Assembly (NCBI RefSeq): GCF_029227915.1
Contig: NC_079888.1
Location: 11,393,001 to 11,457,000, forward strand
Length of the DNA stretch: 64,000 bases
Reading direction: 5' to 3'
Source of the DNA: Hydractinia symbiolongicarpus
Lineage: Eukaryota > Cnidaria > Hydrozoa > Anthoathecata > Hydractiniidae
This document shows positions 54,101 through 62,718 of the stretch, piece by piece (position 1 is the stretch's first letter; each line of letters begins with the position of its first letter). The notes beneath the pieces were generated by a model, which saw only the letters and a program-made list of their open reading frames with translations, made no database searches and had not been told where the DNA came from. The position numbers and the translations under genes are program-made.

Positions 54101-55851
54101 ATAAAGCCGAAAAGTAAGTTTTACTAATTGACGCATGCGCACAGAACATGTCATTTTAATGACTACACTGAAGAGCAATTGTAGCAAAAATGTGTAGCGA
54201 GAACACTGAGCGTTCTTAGTCTTCACGGCTTCAAAAATCCTTATATAAAACCTTCCTAAAAATGTCCTAAATTATCAGGCAACGTTCATTTGTCAAATCG
54301 ATCCAAATTGTCTTCTTTGTTTAATTTTCTTTGAAGTTATAACTTTCACTAAAATTCACCTTAAACCGCCCATATGTTTGTACGTGTTTTCGCCAGTAAA
54401 ATCAAAAACTCTCATAAAAAAACAGCTAAAATCCTCGTAAATCCTCTTAAATATCCTGAAAGAATTGTTTATAAATAAGTGAGAGCCTTGCAAGGAGCAT
54501 GATGTGAATGGAGAGATAGAGTAGGTTGAAAACATGTGTCAATATATTTTAAATTTTTTTTTCTAGACTTGAAATTAATAAATGCTATCAAAGAATGCAA
54601 GATCAACTTTTGTCGTTAACCTCTCATAAAAACCAACTGCACGACCTTCTTGGCAGATGGTTAAGGTACCTAAATTCCTTATTTAATAATTTTTGATATT
54701 TCATTCTTGCTGTCTCTTCCTAGTTGGTCCTAGCTTTTCCTTAAGAAAAAAACAATAAATTACCCTATTTGCGGGGTCGACGCCCTTTTACGGGGTAGAT
54801 GAATGGATAGGGTCAAATGGGAGTGGCTCTGTGTTTCACAGTGAAAAAATATAGGACCTTATATCGTTTTAAATAGCTTACATAAAAAGAAACAAGTCAA
54901 ACACAGTTATTTACAATATAAGAAATAGTCCTGTAAATTTTGCTCACTAAAATTAAAAACGAATTTTTTTGACATTTTGCGCAACTTTTTCTTATTTAAA
55001 GAACTTGACAACAAATGCTGATTCGCCAATATGCAATACAATTTCTTCAGAACTGTGTTTGCATAAAATTGTGTATATAGCCTTGTTTTACATTTTATAA
55101 ATACTAGCTTGTCTGGGTGCTCTGTTCTCAACCAAACTACCAATTTGAAACTAGGAAGGGGACAACTACGACCTGAACTTTCTTGAACATTTTAGCATTA
55201 TTTGTTTAGGAAGGCTCAATCAAAGAAAGAGTGCTTGTTACGTCTGAAAGAAAACTTAACCCTTCTTTTTGAGGAATTTGAAGAACATTTTGAAAGACAC
55301 TTCACATTGGTGAGTATTCTGTATATAGGGAATTCGCACAACCCCATATAGAAGACGTACTACTAGATCTAGTGTAATGCAGTCTATTGTATCCCACTTT
55401 AATTATGTAACATTGGGTACTTATGAAGATGCTGATTGTCTTTAGTTCGAAACAGAAGTGAATACGCTGGAAACTGATTGTGTTTCGTTCCAGAAACTGG
55501 AAGAAAGGTAAGTGACACAATGTTAATTTCCGATTTCAATACTCTTAAGTGAGGACGCGTCGTCGTGCGTTCTTAGGTGTACTTATTTTCGCGGGTTACA
55601 TTTAAAAAATGTTTCGCTAGAGCAAGCCTGGTATCTGTAGCATTCTTTTCTGTTTCACTGTAATTTGTTTTTTTTTTATTAGCATGCAAACCTTGGAACA
55701 TCTAGTTGATGTTGCTAGACAGCAAGAATTACAACTCATCCAGTTAGAAGAATTCGATTCGGACGAACTATCAGAACTCTCGCTGACACAAACTAACGAG
55801 AACACTAACAGCTCACTAGATGCAATTGAGAAAGAAGCGATATCACATTAA
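36182..55851 (+). CDS. TBK1: TBK1/IKK-epsilon orthologue, 23 coding exons, 726 aa
   Basis: Exons: 36182-36277, 36458-36598, 37135-37261, 38231-38321, 38468-38558, 38821-38883, 38955-39049, 42890-43115, 43500-43564, 43974-44103, 45603-45672, 45830-45891, 49635-49726, 50238-50327, 50594-50643, 50990-51012, 51468-51586, 53842-53921, 54074-54113, 54567-54665, 55210-55309, 55446-55507, 55683-55851. All are GT-AG; total 2181 nt. The kinase domain has the glycine loop [10 protein letters not shown]41, HRD with D137, DFG with D159 and the activation-loop Ser174 in [10 protein letters not shown], all intact. A ubiquitin-like domain starts near residue 311 (exons 9-12), then a long helical scaffold/coiled-coil region to about 660 and a short C-terminal adaptor-binding tail. 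Vertebrate relatives phosphorylate IRF3 and autophagy receptors downstream of STING and other adaptors. Introns 7, 10, 12, 16 and 17 hold repeats, described separately. One gene ancestral to TBK1 and IKK-epsilon is equally possible. Confidence 0.94.
39988..40986. mobile_element. 999-bp TIR element in TBK1 intron 7
   Basis: The ends are inverted: CCGTATTTTCCGGTATATAA on the left, TTATATACCGGAAAATACGG on the right. The flanking dinucleotide is TA on both sides (39986-39987, 40987-40988). Several GCGGGTTAT copies lie near each end, likely transposase-binding repeats. No transposase is encoded. The TA duplication fits Tc1/mariner-type or another TA-inserting superfamily; not assigned. Confidence 0.8.
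41138..42698. mobile_element. MITE family copy A in TBK1 intron 7
   Basis: The left end is GGTTGTGGAGCGGGAACAGG, then TATGTTCGCAAGCGAAA. The right end has GCTTAGCTCCGCAATAAT, inverted relative to the left. The right-end block occurs twice (about 42595-42650 and 42650-42698). It is related to 52005-52640. No coding capacity was seen. Confidence 0.6.
44308..45620 (+). repeat. 57-bp minisatellite carrying a repeated 3' splice site (TBK1 intron 10/exon 11)
   Basis: There are 22 units of 57 bp between the first TAG|GTTGAC junction (exon-like start 44348) and the true exon 11 start at 45603: 1255 bp = 22 x 57 + 1, the extra base being a G near 44976. A 40-bp partial unit precedes. Each unit runs from GTTGACAATCCACTCATAAA through the middle CTATCAGTGTTCATGTTGAA to TCTCTAG or TCTGTAG. 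Two main types alternate: CTCTAG|GTTGAC and CTGTAG|ATTGAC. The last junction, CTTTAG|ATTGAC, is the acceptor of exon 11, and the first 18 exon bases (Ile-Asp-Asn-Pro-Leu-Ile) are part of the unit. Confidence 0.95.
45936..47957. mobile_element. Long-TIR element carrying spliced gene fragments, TBK1 intron 12
   Basis: Arms of about 550 bp (45936-46490 and 47395-47957) are inverted copies with small differences. The outer ends read TTAAACTAAGCATTGAAATC on the left and its complement on the right. The terminal TTAA can be read as a target duplication, as in piggyBac-type insertion, but the palindromic end leaves this open. The interior holds no transposase, only three exon-like coding blocks. Structure resembles foldback or gene-capturing (Pack-type) non-autonomous elements. 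Confidence 0.85.
46497..47233 (+). pseudogene. Captured gene fragment with exon-intron structure (unknown protein, Tudor-like end)
   Basis: Exon-like blocks: about 46490-46661 ([18 protein letters not shown]...), 46730-46897 ([20 protein letters not shown] ... [12 protein letters not shown]) and 47024-47233 ([20 protein letters not shown] ... [20 protein letters not shown], stop TAG). Donors GTGAAA and GTACCG and acceptors CAG and TAG fit. Phases join blocks 2 and 3. The last two blocks look like a small beta-barrel domain (W-x-P-A-x-V-V-E ... DIICKI-x-x-PTP) that I have seen at the end of large uncharacterised proteins of animals. Parent gene unknown. Whether it is expressed cannot be told. 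Confidence 0.6.
48647..49496. mobile_element. TIR element with small ORF, TBK1 intron 12
   Basis: The left end TACTTTGAGTGGATAAAAT and the right end ATTTTATCCACTTAAGGTA are inverted with two mismatches, continuing into TCGC/GCGA. A TA is possible as target duplication. The interior encodes one 104-residue ORF. Confidence 0.65.
49043..49357 (+). CDS. Small acidic hypothetical protein inside a TIR element
   Basis: A 104-residue ORF starting [20 protein letters not shown]. The middle reads [20 protein letters not shown] and the C-terminal third is very acidic ([14 protein letters not shown]), followed by a basic patch. I do not recognise it. It may be a fragment of a host protein picked up by the element or a chance ORF; the low-complexity acidic tail is weak evidence for coding. 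Confidence 0.35.
   Translation: MKVVTCRWSAFGILGAVKEGARNLPMLDLFSDPLETSVEDMLTVNSFPEPDHIGVIEINIDYHSEFEYQDEDDEDSEDENEEETNEVKNKGKDRNVFDFLISKC
50338..50546. repeat. GTT-rich microsatellite, TBK1 intron 14
   Basis: About 200 bases built of TTGTTGTTG, TTTGCTGTTG and TTATTGTTA units. Leu/Val/Cys-rich ORFs in all three frames are artefacts. It begins ten bases after the exon 14 donor. Confidence 0.9.
51037..51218. repeat. 25-bp tandem repeat, ~7 units, TBK1 intron 16
   Basis: The unit is AAATCGAGTACTATATTCCA plus CCAAC. Six copies are identical, the last has one change (CGACTACT), and a partial copy follows. The array starts 24 bases after the exon 16 donor. Near-identity implies recent expansion. 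Confidence 0.93.
51895..51991. repeat. 34-bp tandem repeat, 3 units, TBK1 intron 17
   Basis: TTTTCTCATTAAACTTGACA followed by AAGTGAGCAAAAGA occurs three times; the third has one change (CATAAAAC). It directly precedes the MITE copy at 52005. Confidence 0.85.
52005..52640. mobile_element. MITE family copy B in TBK1 intron 17
   Basis: It shares the left end (GGTTGCGGAGC, then CTATGTTCGCAAGCGAAAA) and the right end (GCTTAAATGCCAAATGG, GCTTCGCTCCGCAA) with the copy at 41138-42698. The two ends are inverted copies around TTGCGGAGC. The ORF at 52007-52312 ([20 protein letters not shown]...) has no recognisable domain. Confidence 0.6.
52948..53537. mobile_element. Pogo/mariner-like MITE with AACTCGAA repeats
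   Basis: The left part has CTACAACTCGAATCTCTCC and a second copy of the same motif at 53040. The right end, read in reverse, is TACAGCGGACTCTCTATAAC, a terminal pattern common in pogo-like elements, followed by repeated CGAGTTATAGAGAG blocks. No transposase. The left terminus is not exact. Confidence 0.5.
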
Positions 55852-57645
55852 TTCACTGGATACAGTGTAAAAAGAACGAAACGCAAAAGCAAATTGCTTA
55901 ATATCATGTGAGAGGTAATGAAATACATTCGCAGATCACTGAAATCGATATTAGAATTATGATAACACATAAGCAGCTCACTTGATACGATATTAGAATA
56001 ACGATGACACATTCACAGCTCACTGAATACGATATTGAATAACGATAACACATAATCATCTCACTGGATGCGATATTGAAATAATGATAACATGCACTGA
56101 AGCAACGAAAGGATGTTAAAAGTCACTGAATTTAGAATTTAAAATACCAGAGATTTTTTTATCCTACGTCAAAACTAATAAACATTTCAAAATTTCAAAC
56201 ATTTTAATATTTGGTAAACTCGTTATCATTTTTATTAGTTAGAAATGATAACTAGTTTAGGGGTGAGTAAAAAGAAGAACAATTATTTCATAAAATAAGC
56301 CTTTTTTTATCATAATAACATTTCAAATCTGCGAAAGGTTCGTTTAATGGCAGGTCGCCTTCTAAATTAGTTTACATTCTTTTTGCGGCTGATACAGAGA
56401 TGGTCGTAACCAAATTAGTTCATATGAAATAAAATTTATTTTAAAACGCCAAAACGTTTAGACTTTAAAAGATAAAAAGTAAATAAATACATAATAAAAT
56501 CCGAAAATTTTGACTTTTTTCTTTACACAAATTTGTTCTGTTTAAATTTTCGGGTTTTATTGTTTTCGCGAATAAAGCTTTTTCATTTGCCAGTTTTGAC
56601 TGTCGTCCAATGAAATAGTTTGTAAGATACGATGCTTTTAGATTTTGCACTTGAAAAATTTCACCATTGACACCATATTGCTAATTATACTAATATCATA
56701 ATTACTGATGGGGGGTTTCTTTTGATTAAAGATTTAATTATTTGTAAAAAAATGTTTTTAATATTATTCAAATTTTGATGTAAAATTCCTTTAGTTGTTC
56801 AAGATGGTTTTCATCTCCGTTTTTTGTGGAATATTTAAGTATTTCATAAATAGCATTATTTATACCGCGTCGCCCATTTTGCGAATAATCGTTTTCGCAG
56901 ATTTTTCATGTTAAGATATTTTGCGAAAATTTACATTTTTGCGAATAGAGCTTTTTAAGATTTTTTTGAGAGAATTGTTTTTACAAATCGCCTCCCATAG
57001 CGCAAATTAACAGACGCGGGGATTTAGTCTCCATTTTTATTTTTCAAGTTTAACCACCACAACAACAAAGGATAAATCTAAAAACTTAAATGTCAAACAA
57101 AATAACGTAGTAAACCCTAACCGCCATAAATGATGTTTAAAAGTTCGAAAAAAAAAGATTTATAGTTTAATTCAAGTTAGTCCTAATATTTCGCAAATTT
57201 GAAGAAAAAGGAATTTTTTCTCAATCTATTCCTTCTTTCAACAATTTTTTTTTGCGTAAGCAACACAACGTAAAAATATAATACAGTGATAAGCAAAGGA
57301 GAAAGTTACTGCAAATAATTTTTTTAAAAGAAAAAAAAAATCCAAATTTTGCAAATTACGCAAATAGAAAAATATTCAAGGAACTAATTTTTGCTAGAAA
57401 TTCGCGAAAATTAATCATTTTAAGGTGAGCAATTTAAAGTTATTGTTTAGCTGCAACGTAAAACATTACTGCAAATTTAAAATGTAGCTCCTTTAAATAT
57501 TTGCACAACTTTTAGGACGTCACTTTTTGTTTTTTTTGTTTCTATAGATCATAAATAATATTTGATCCTACGTATCGTTCTGTTGTAGAGATAATGATAC
57601 ACATTTCTCCCCACTCAAATCTTTGGTTCCATCATCAATTCAGTC
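55852..57645. other. 3' flank of TBK1 and AT-rich repeats
   Basis: A candidate poly(A) signal AATAAA lies at 56177-56182. An imperfect repeat, AGCTCACTGAATACGATATT-like with a period near 55-60 bp, occurs three times in 55960-56090. From 56560 to 57430 there are many TTTTGCGAA/TTCGCGAAAA motifs typical of a decayed MITE. No gene. Confidence 0.55.
56177..56182 (+). terminator. Candidate TBK1 polyadenylation signal
   Basis: AATAAA lies 326 bases after the TBK1 stop codon, followed by a T-rich stretch near 56200. It is the first perfect signal noticed downstream. Confidence 0.5.
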
Positions 57646-57648
57646 AAT

Positions 57649-58628
57649 ATGAGAGTGTATTTAACTGACTCAAAAAAGAAAAGAAGCAAGGAATATTTCC
57701 AAAAACTTCTGTCTGCTACTTACGAAGTTAGTCTGAGGAAAATTGGCCAGCTTCTTGGTATTTTCAGCTCTAGTTTTTATGCTGTGTTATTTGGAAAACT
57801 CTATTATAGAGATTTAGAACGTCTGAAATCTGAAAATAGACTCATTAAGAAAAAACTGTGGCAATTTTGATTCCTACTTTGTCTGCTAATGCAATAGCAG
57901 ATATACAGTGGTGGTGTGACAATATTACCTCATCATACAGTCCTATCCCATTTGGTAACCCCACCATGACACTAAATCACAAACTGGTAGCTTATTCTCA
58001 AAATTTGAGTCTTAGCAGCATATAAATGTATTAGAGCTGAAAGCTATTCTTTTTGGACTAAGGTCATTATGTGACTCAGTTTTCAACACCCACATCAAAG
58101 TATTGTGTGACGACACAACAACTGTATATTGCATAACCAACATGGTTAGTTGTCGTTCTGTCCCTTGTGACATTGCTGTCAAGCAAATTTAGGAATTGGC
58201 CATTAGACATGACAATTGACTTACTATCATTCTACACATTCCAGGGCTTCTCAATGTAGAAGCTGATGCAGAATCTGGGAATCATACAATCACTTTTGAT
58301 GTGGATAATGCCACCACCAAAAGAGTTATCTTTACAATTATTAACGCAACATTTAACTGTCCTGGTGTGTGTTCTTAGTGGTCAACGATCACAGAAACTC
58401 AGTGTTTTATCTTTAAATTTGCATCAGGAAAATGAAAATTGTGTTTTCTTTATTCAAAGTTTACTCAAACAAAGTAGACTGCCAAATCACCAGAAACGAT
58501 TGGAATTTCTTGCATATCCCACTAACAGGAAAGTCTGTGTTGTGCAAAACCTTACAGAATACCTTGCTAAAACTAGTGGTCTACGCAATAATGAGAAAAG
58601 GCAGCACTTTTGCAAAGTCTTACAATAA
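57649..58628 (+). pseudogene. DIRS/Ngaro-type retrotransposon relic (RT thumb, RNase H, tyrosine recombinase)
   Basis: Plus-strand frames: 57649-57870 is the RT C-terminal part (VSLRKIGQLLGIFSSSFYAV, LYYRDLERLKSE). 58030-58270 is RNase H in pieces (IKVLCDDTTTVYCITNMVS, IPGLLNVEADAESG). 58266-58628 is the tyrosine recombinase domain (LVCVLSGQRSQKLSVLSLNL, FLAYPTNRKVCVVQNLTEYL, then SGLRNNEKRQ). The active-site region beyond this is missing. Multiple stops and frame changes; non-functional. The order fits YR retrotransposons and it is diverged from the minus-strand Ngaro copy in TMBIM4. Confidence 0.75.
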
Positions 58629-58699
58629 ACCTGTTACGACCAATTTTGGACAGCATATTTTGATTGAACTTTATTTATGTATATGATATAGAGAGGTGG

Positions 58700-59570
58700 T
58701 TTAATATTTTGTGGTGAACGCATATTTTGTGTTATGATTTCACTATTTAGTCAGCCTTGTATATTGTTGTTTTTATATACCCTTTACTGGTATTTAAGCT
58801 AGCTTTAAAGTCTGATATGGATTATTCCCAGGGTGCCGGAACCGAGTGGGGAAAATAATTCACCAAATTAAACAAGCACAGTGCAGTTTGATTAGAATTA
58901 TTCTCCCCTATAGGTTACCTACCCTTGCAAGAGTTCATGTGATATGGAGGTGTTTATGATATACGCTTAAATACTATGCTTGGAAGTAGGATATTCGGGG
59001 GGGGGGGGTCGATCTACCTCAAATGTCTTAGTGCACTAGATGCTTCTCGTAAATGTTCTGTTTGTAATTTTTTAAGTACAGTCAAAACTCCTAGATTTTG
59101 AATTACCTTAAGTGTACAAATTTTCGCGAGGATTTATTTTCGCGAGTCAATGGTTTTCGAAAATTTCGGGAGGATTTATTTTTGCGAATTGAGGCTTTTT
59201 TAAAAATTTCGCGAGGGTTTATTTTCGCGTAACAGGCAAAATATGGAATCAAATATATGTCAACTGCGCCTGGAATTAATGAAACTCATCCTCGTCCCCA
59301 GGGCTTGTTGCCTATCCCAAAGCCGCTGGCGCTTATTTTGACGGCTTAGCAAGACTCTGGTCCAGGCTGATTTTTATAACCAGTATATTGGTTACTATAA
59401 ATAATTAATTGTTGTCTCGATGTTACAAATGTTCAGCCCAAAAAAACAATTTGTTCGAGTCCTCGTTTTTCCGTGTACACAGCGAGGACGATGGATCTTG
59501 GTTGTTGATGTTTTTTAGTGCTTAATTTTTGAAAGTTTTATTTTAAACCAAGTTTCAAGTTATCTGTTCA
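58700..59570. other. Non-coding repeats between elements
   Basis: No gene. A G-run lies at 58998-59007. 59100-59232 has three imperfect ~45-bp units of the type TTTCGCGAGGATTTATTTT, a known look of dispersed repeats in animal genomes. Confidence 0.55.
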
Positions 59571-59579
59571 CCTTCCCAG

Positions 59580-59800
59580 TAAACACGAGACGTCTTAAAC
59601 ACGTCTTTAAAACGTTTTTTAAAGACCAGATGAGACGTCTCTAAGACGTCTCTGACCCGTCTAAAAGCGTAACGCCTAAAGACGTCTTTAAGAAACGTAA
59701 AAAAGACGTCTTTTTGCGACGTGTTAAAGACGTTTTAAAGACGTTTTTGAGACGTTCCCGTAGGTACCAAAGCGTCTTAAAGACGTCTTTACTTAGTCTC
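59580..59800. repeat. AGACGTCTT-rich palindromic repeat cluster
   Basis: About ten GACGT cores occur within 220 bases, many as the palindrome AAGACGTCTT or GAGACGTCTC, preceded by CCCAGTAAACACGAGACGTC. Likely the subterminal repeat region of a transposon end; no matching opposite end was found. Confidence 0.6.
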
Positions 59801-60277
59801 TGTCAAACGTTATACTGCCAAGGCAGGCCTGCTTCAAACAATTTTAGCCTTTGCGTTTTGGGGTTTTAGTAATTTTAATTCTAATGGAGGTGTATGGTGG
59901 CCCATGACTGTCACTATGTATTTTGTTTTTGTTTTAAAATTTAATTTAATTTCGCTTTTAAAAATGAAATAAAAACGTTTTCAAAATAACAACTGAATTG
60001 AATATACTTTTTCGTCTTGGCCCAGGGCTGCCAACCAGAGATTAAATTAATTCTTGAAATTAAATTAAATTAAATCGACTTCGCCCCAATTAAATTGAAT
60101 TGATTTTGTGCATGGCCCATCGCTGCCAAAATTGTTGTTTATAGCAATGACCTTTAGAGTTTAGTTGGACTCGCAGCCTTTGTGAAATAGCACATTTCAT
60201 GTACCTCGATTGAAGTAATTGGCTACCACGCTTGAAATTAAAATAGCAACAGGTTCATTGCATTGCCCAGATAGGCA

Positions 60278-60709
60278 ATGGCTTACGCAGATTCGTGGAA
60301 GACTGACCTCAATCTCAAAGAAGATTTATTGAAGTATGTTACACAGAATTTGAGAAGGGAAGAAATATTAGATTTTGTAAAAAGGGACTATAACCAGTAT
60401 CCGTGGAGCTTACGTACACTCGATCGCAAGCTTCGATATTTTAGTATCAACTATACTGACACTACTGTAAGCATCTCTGAAGTCAAGAAAGCAGTGCAAA
60501 CAGAGATTGATGGACCTGGGTGTTTACTAGGTTATCGTGCTATGCAACAGAAACTAAGACAAAAGCACGGCCTGAATGTACCGAAACATCTGGTATATAA
60601 TGTCATGAGCGATTTGTGTCCACAAGAGTTAGAAGATAGACGGCCTGGCAAAAAGAAGAGAAAAAAAGGACACTTCACAACGAAAGGTCCTAATTGGGTT
60701 TGGTCTTGA
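60278..60709 (+). pseudogene. N-terminal half of integrase-core transposase
   Basis: A 143-residue ORF: helix-turn-helix-like N-terminus, then SLRTLDRKLRYFSINYTDTT, EIDGPGCLLGYRAMQQKLRQ, then VYNVMSDLCPQELEDRRPGK and KKRKKGHFTTKGPNWVWS, stop. Related proteins in fish and cnidarians continue from this point into an integrase DDE catalytic core; here the frame stops and the core is missing. It could still bind DNA and act as a repressor, but that is speculation. Confidence 0.75.
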
Positions 60710-61180
60710 TAATTGGGAAAATACTTTTGTTGACGAGATTGTTTTGCTTTGTTGACTTGTGTTATTTAAAGAATTATAACCAAAACTATTTTCCTTGATA
60801 AATCGAATGTGAACTACTTTCAGGTTCGGAAGTTGAGAAAGCTTTGTGCATGATGGTCCCCTATCAGATGCAAGGATGTCACAAGTCATTCCAGGTGGCA
60901 CTTTGTCTTTAAAATGCTCATTACAAGCATTTTTAATTGAACATATCGTCACTTCTTCCTCTAAAAATTCGACAAATTCCTGAGGCCCAGTTCGTTCATA
61001 CTTCTTAGCTTTTCCTGTAGCCTCAGATTCCAGTGGCTGAACAATAATTTCTTTACAGTTCAAAATAGTTGCTCCAATATCTGTATCGCTTTTTCGCGCT
61101 TGGTCTGGCTTGTTCGTCCTCTTTTTCTTCATATCACTTTCAAACCTTTTCCACTTTTCTACTTGTCGCTTACCCGCCAT
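60629..61180 (-). CDS. Accessory ORF of the integrase-type transposon
   Basis: An open 183-residue minus ORF starting MAGKRQVEKWKRFESDMKKK near the right end of the element. The central part reads GPQEFVEFLEEEVTICSIKN, ACNEHFKDKVPPGMTCDILA, SDRGPSCTKLSQLPNLKVVH. This pattern recurs in uncharacterised animal proteins, so I believe it is real coding sequence. The last ~55 residues overlap the 3' end of the convergent transposase frame and look non-coding. Function unknown. Confidence 0.6.
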   Translation of the reverse strand: MAGKRQVEKWKRFESDMKKKRTNKPDQARKSDTDIGATILNCKEIIVQPLESEATGKAKKYERTGPQEFVEFLEEEVTICSIKNACNEHFKDKVPPGMTCDILASDRGPSCTKLSQLPNLKVVHIRFIKENSFGYNSLNNTSQQSKTISSTKVFSQLSRPNPIRTFRCEVSFFSLLFARPSIF

Positions 61181-61464
61181 GTTTGTTTTGAATGCGCATG
61201 GCTATAACACACTCTCCTTAATACCGCAATAAAGGTTATCATTCAAAACAACATTTTTGGCAGCAATGGGCCACGTGGAACTTTTTCATTTTAAATTTAA
61301 TTTCACAAAAAAATTGAATTAGTTTGGATTGAAATGAAAAAAGGTAAATCGAATTCATTTTAATAAAAAAAACAAATTAAAATTAAATTAACTTTGATTT
61401 TGTTTTCTTATTTAATTAAAATTTCTGATTTTCTTGATGGCAGTCATGGGCCACCATAGAGGTG

Positions 61465-62718
61465 TGGCAAACCAAAACAAAAAAAAGGGTTAAGAAAACG
61501 ATGATGAAGAATTTAATAGAAAATTTATATTTCTATCATTTATATAAAAAAACAGTTTAATAAGAATAAAATAATATCACATACAAGCTTTTTTATAAGC
61601 AACAACAACGAAAACAAAATCATTACTTTCGGAAACTTTTCTTGTTCTAAAAGATGAATGTTCAATGAGCGACAGATAAGCAACAATCAAGCATTTAAAA
61701 CAGAAAAACCTAAGCTGCATTAAGCTAAACTGCTGTTTTCCTTATAAAAAAGCGTGCATTATACAAAATATACAGTGTAATACTACAAAATTAAAATTGT
61801 TGACCATAAACAATAACAGTTAGTAACTTTGAAGGTTGTCTTGAACAACAGCGTCAATTTATTTTCGCCAATCACTAACACTTCGGTCTGAGCTCTGCTT
61901 GTAAAATATATCTGTCATATTGTGCACGTTGGATGATGTGTTTATTCTTTGAAGTTATATCCAAACAACCCTTTATTAAAATGCATTTCAGTCATTACAC
62001 CAATATATAAAGTAGCTACTGCTATTTTTTTCAAGAACAAACTTTATAGGTCTAAAGCTTTAGAACATGTGTGACGTGCACTTGAAGCGGAATGGATAGT
62101 AAAGCTAAAACTAAGCATTTAAAGTATTATTTTCTCAAGTATTAATGAAAGCTCCCCTTGAAAGACCTATAATCGCAAATGTTTCTGCCCGAGAAAGTAC
62201 AAAAAAAATCTAAGATACTTACTTTTAATCAACAAAATATTTTCTTTATTGTCCATTTATATCTCGGGTAAAAACAGCCTTTTTTGCTTTGCGATTTACT
62301 TGTTGTTTTATGGAGTACATTATTCCTTTAACTTCAAAAGTAAACGTCAAATGCAACATTTGTTGAAATAGAACGATGTTCTTTACAAGTTTATTCTATG
62401 CGGTCTTTCGAACGCTGTTTTCATTGTAAAATGTATCCTTATTTGGATAAATTTAATTCGAATTTTTGGCTACCTCTGTATAAGAAATATTCTGAAATAT
62501 CAAAAACGTTTATTTCTACGCCAATTATTGCGAATGGGCAAAGAAATAACGTAGTTGTTTATTTGTTATAGCTTCCCAAGATGGCGGACGCTTTTCCGTA
62601 ACGGAATTTTAGTGCTGTTGGTGAATTTAAAATTATGATAACGCAACGAGTTGCTGAGATAATATCAAGATAGTTATTTTCAATAATAGTACTAGCTGAA
62701 AGCAGAGAAGGGCGAATA
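61465..62718. other. Region before the RT gene; no gene seen
   Basis: AT-rich, no ORF of note. The last 150 bases contain AGATGGCGGACGC (62579) and are the likely 5' untranslated part of the element that carries the RT ORF. Confidence 0.55.

Larger units (their letters stand above)
59893..61458. mobile_element. Short integrase-type (IS3EU-like) DNA transposon with two convergent ORFs
   Basis: The inverted ends are TATGGTGGCCCATGACTG and CAGTCATGGGCCACCATA, an 18-bp perfect match, flanked by a 6-bp target duplication GAGGTG (59887-59892 and 61459-61464). TGGCCCAnnnCTGCCAA-like motifs recur inside both ends (60018, 60113, 61258), likely transposase-binding sites. Two ORFs converge: the N-terminal half of an integrase-like transposase (plus) and an unknown 183-residue ORF (minus). 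The catalytic core is absent, so this copy is non-autonomous. Superfamily name is from memory of similar proteins. Confidence 0.8.
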
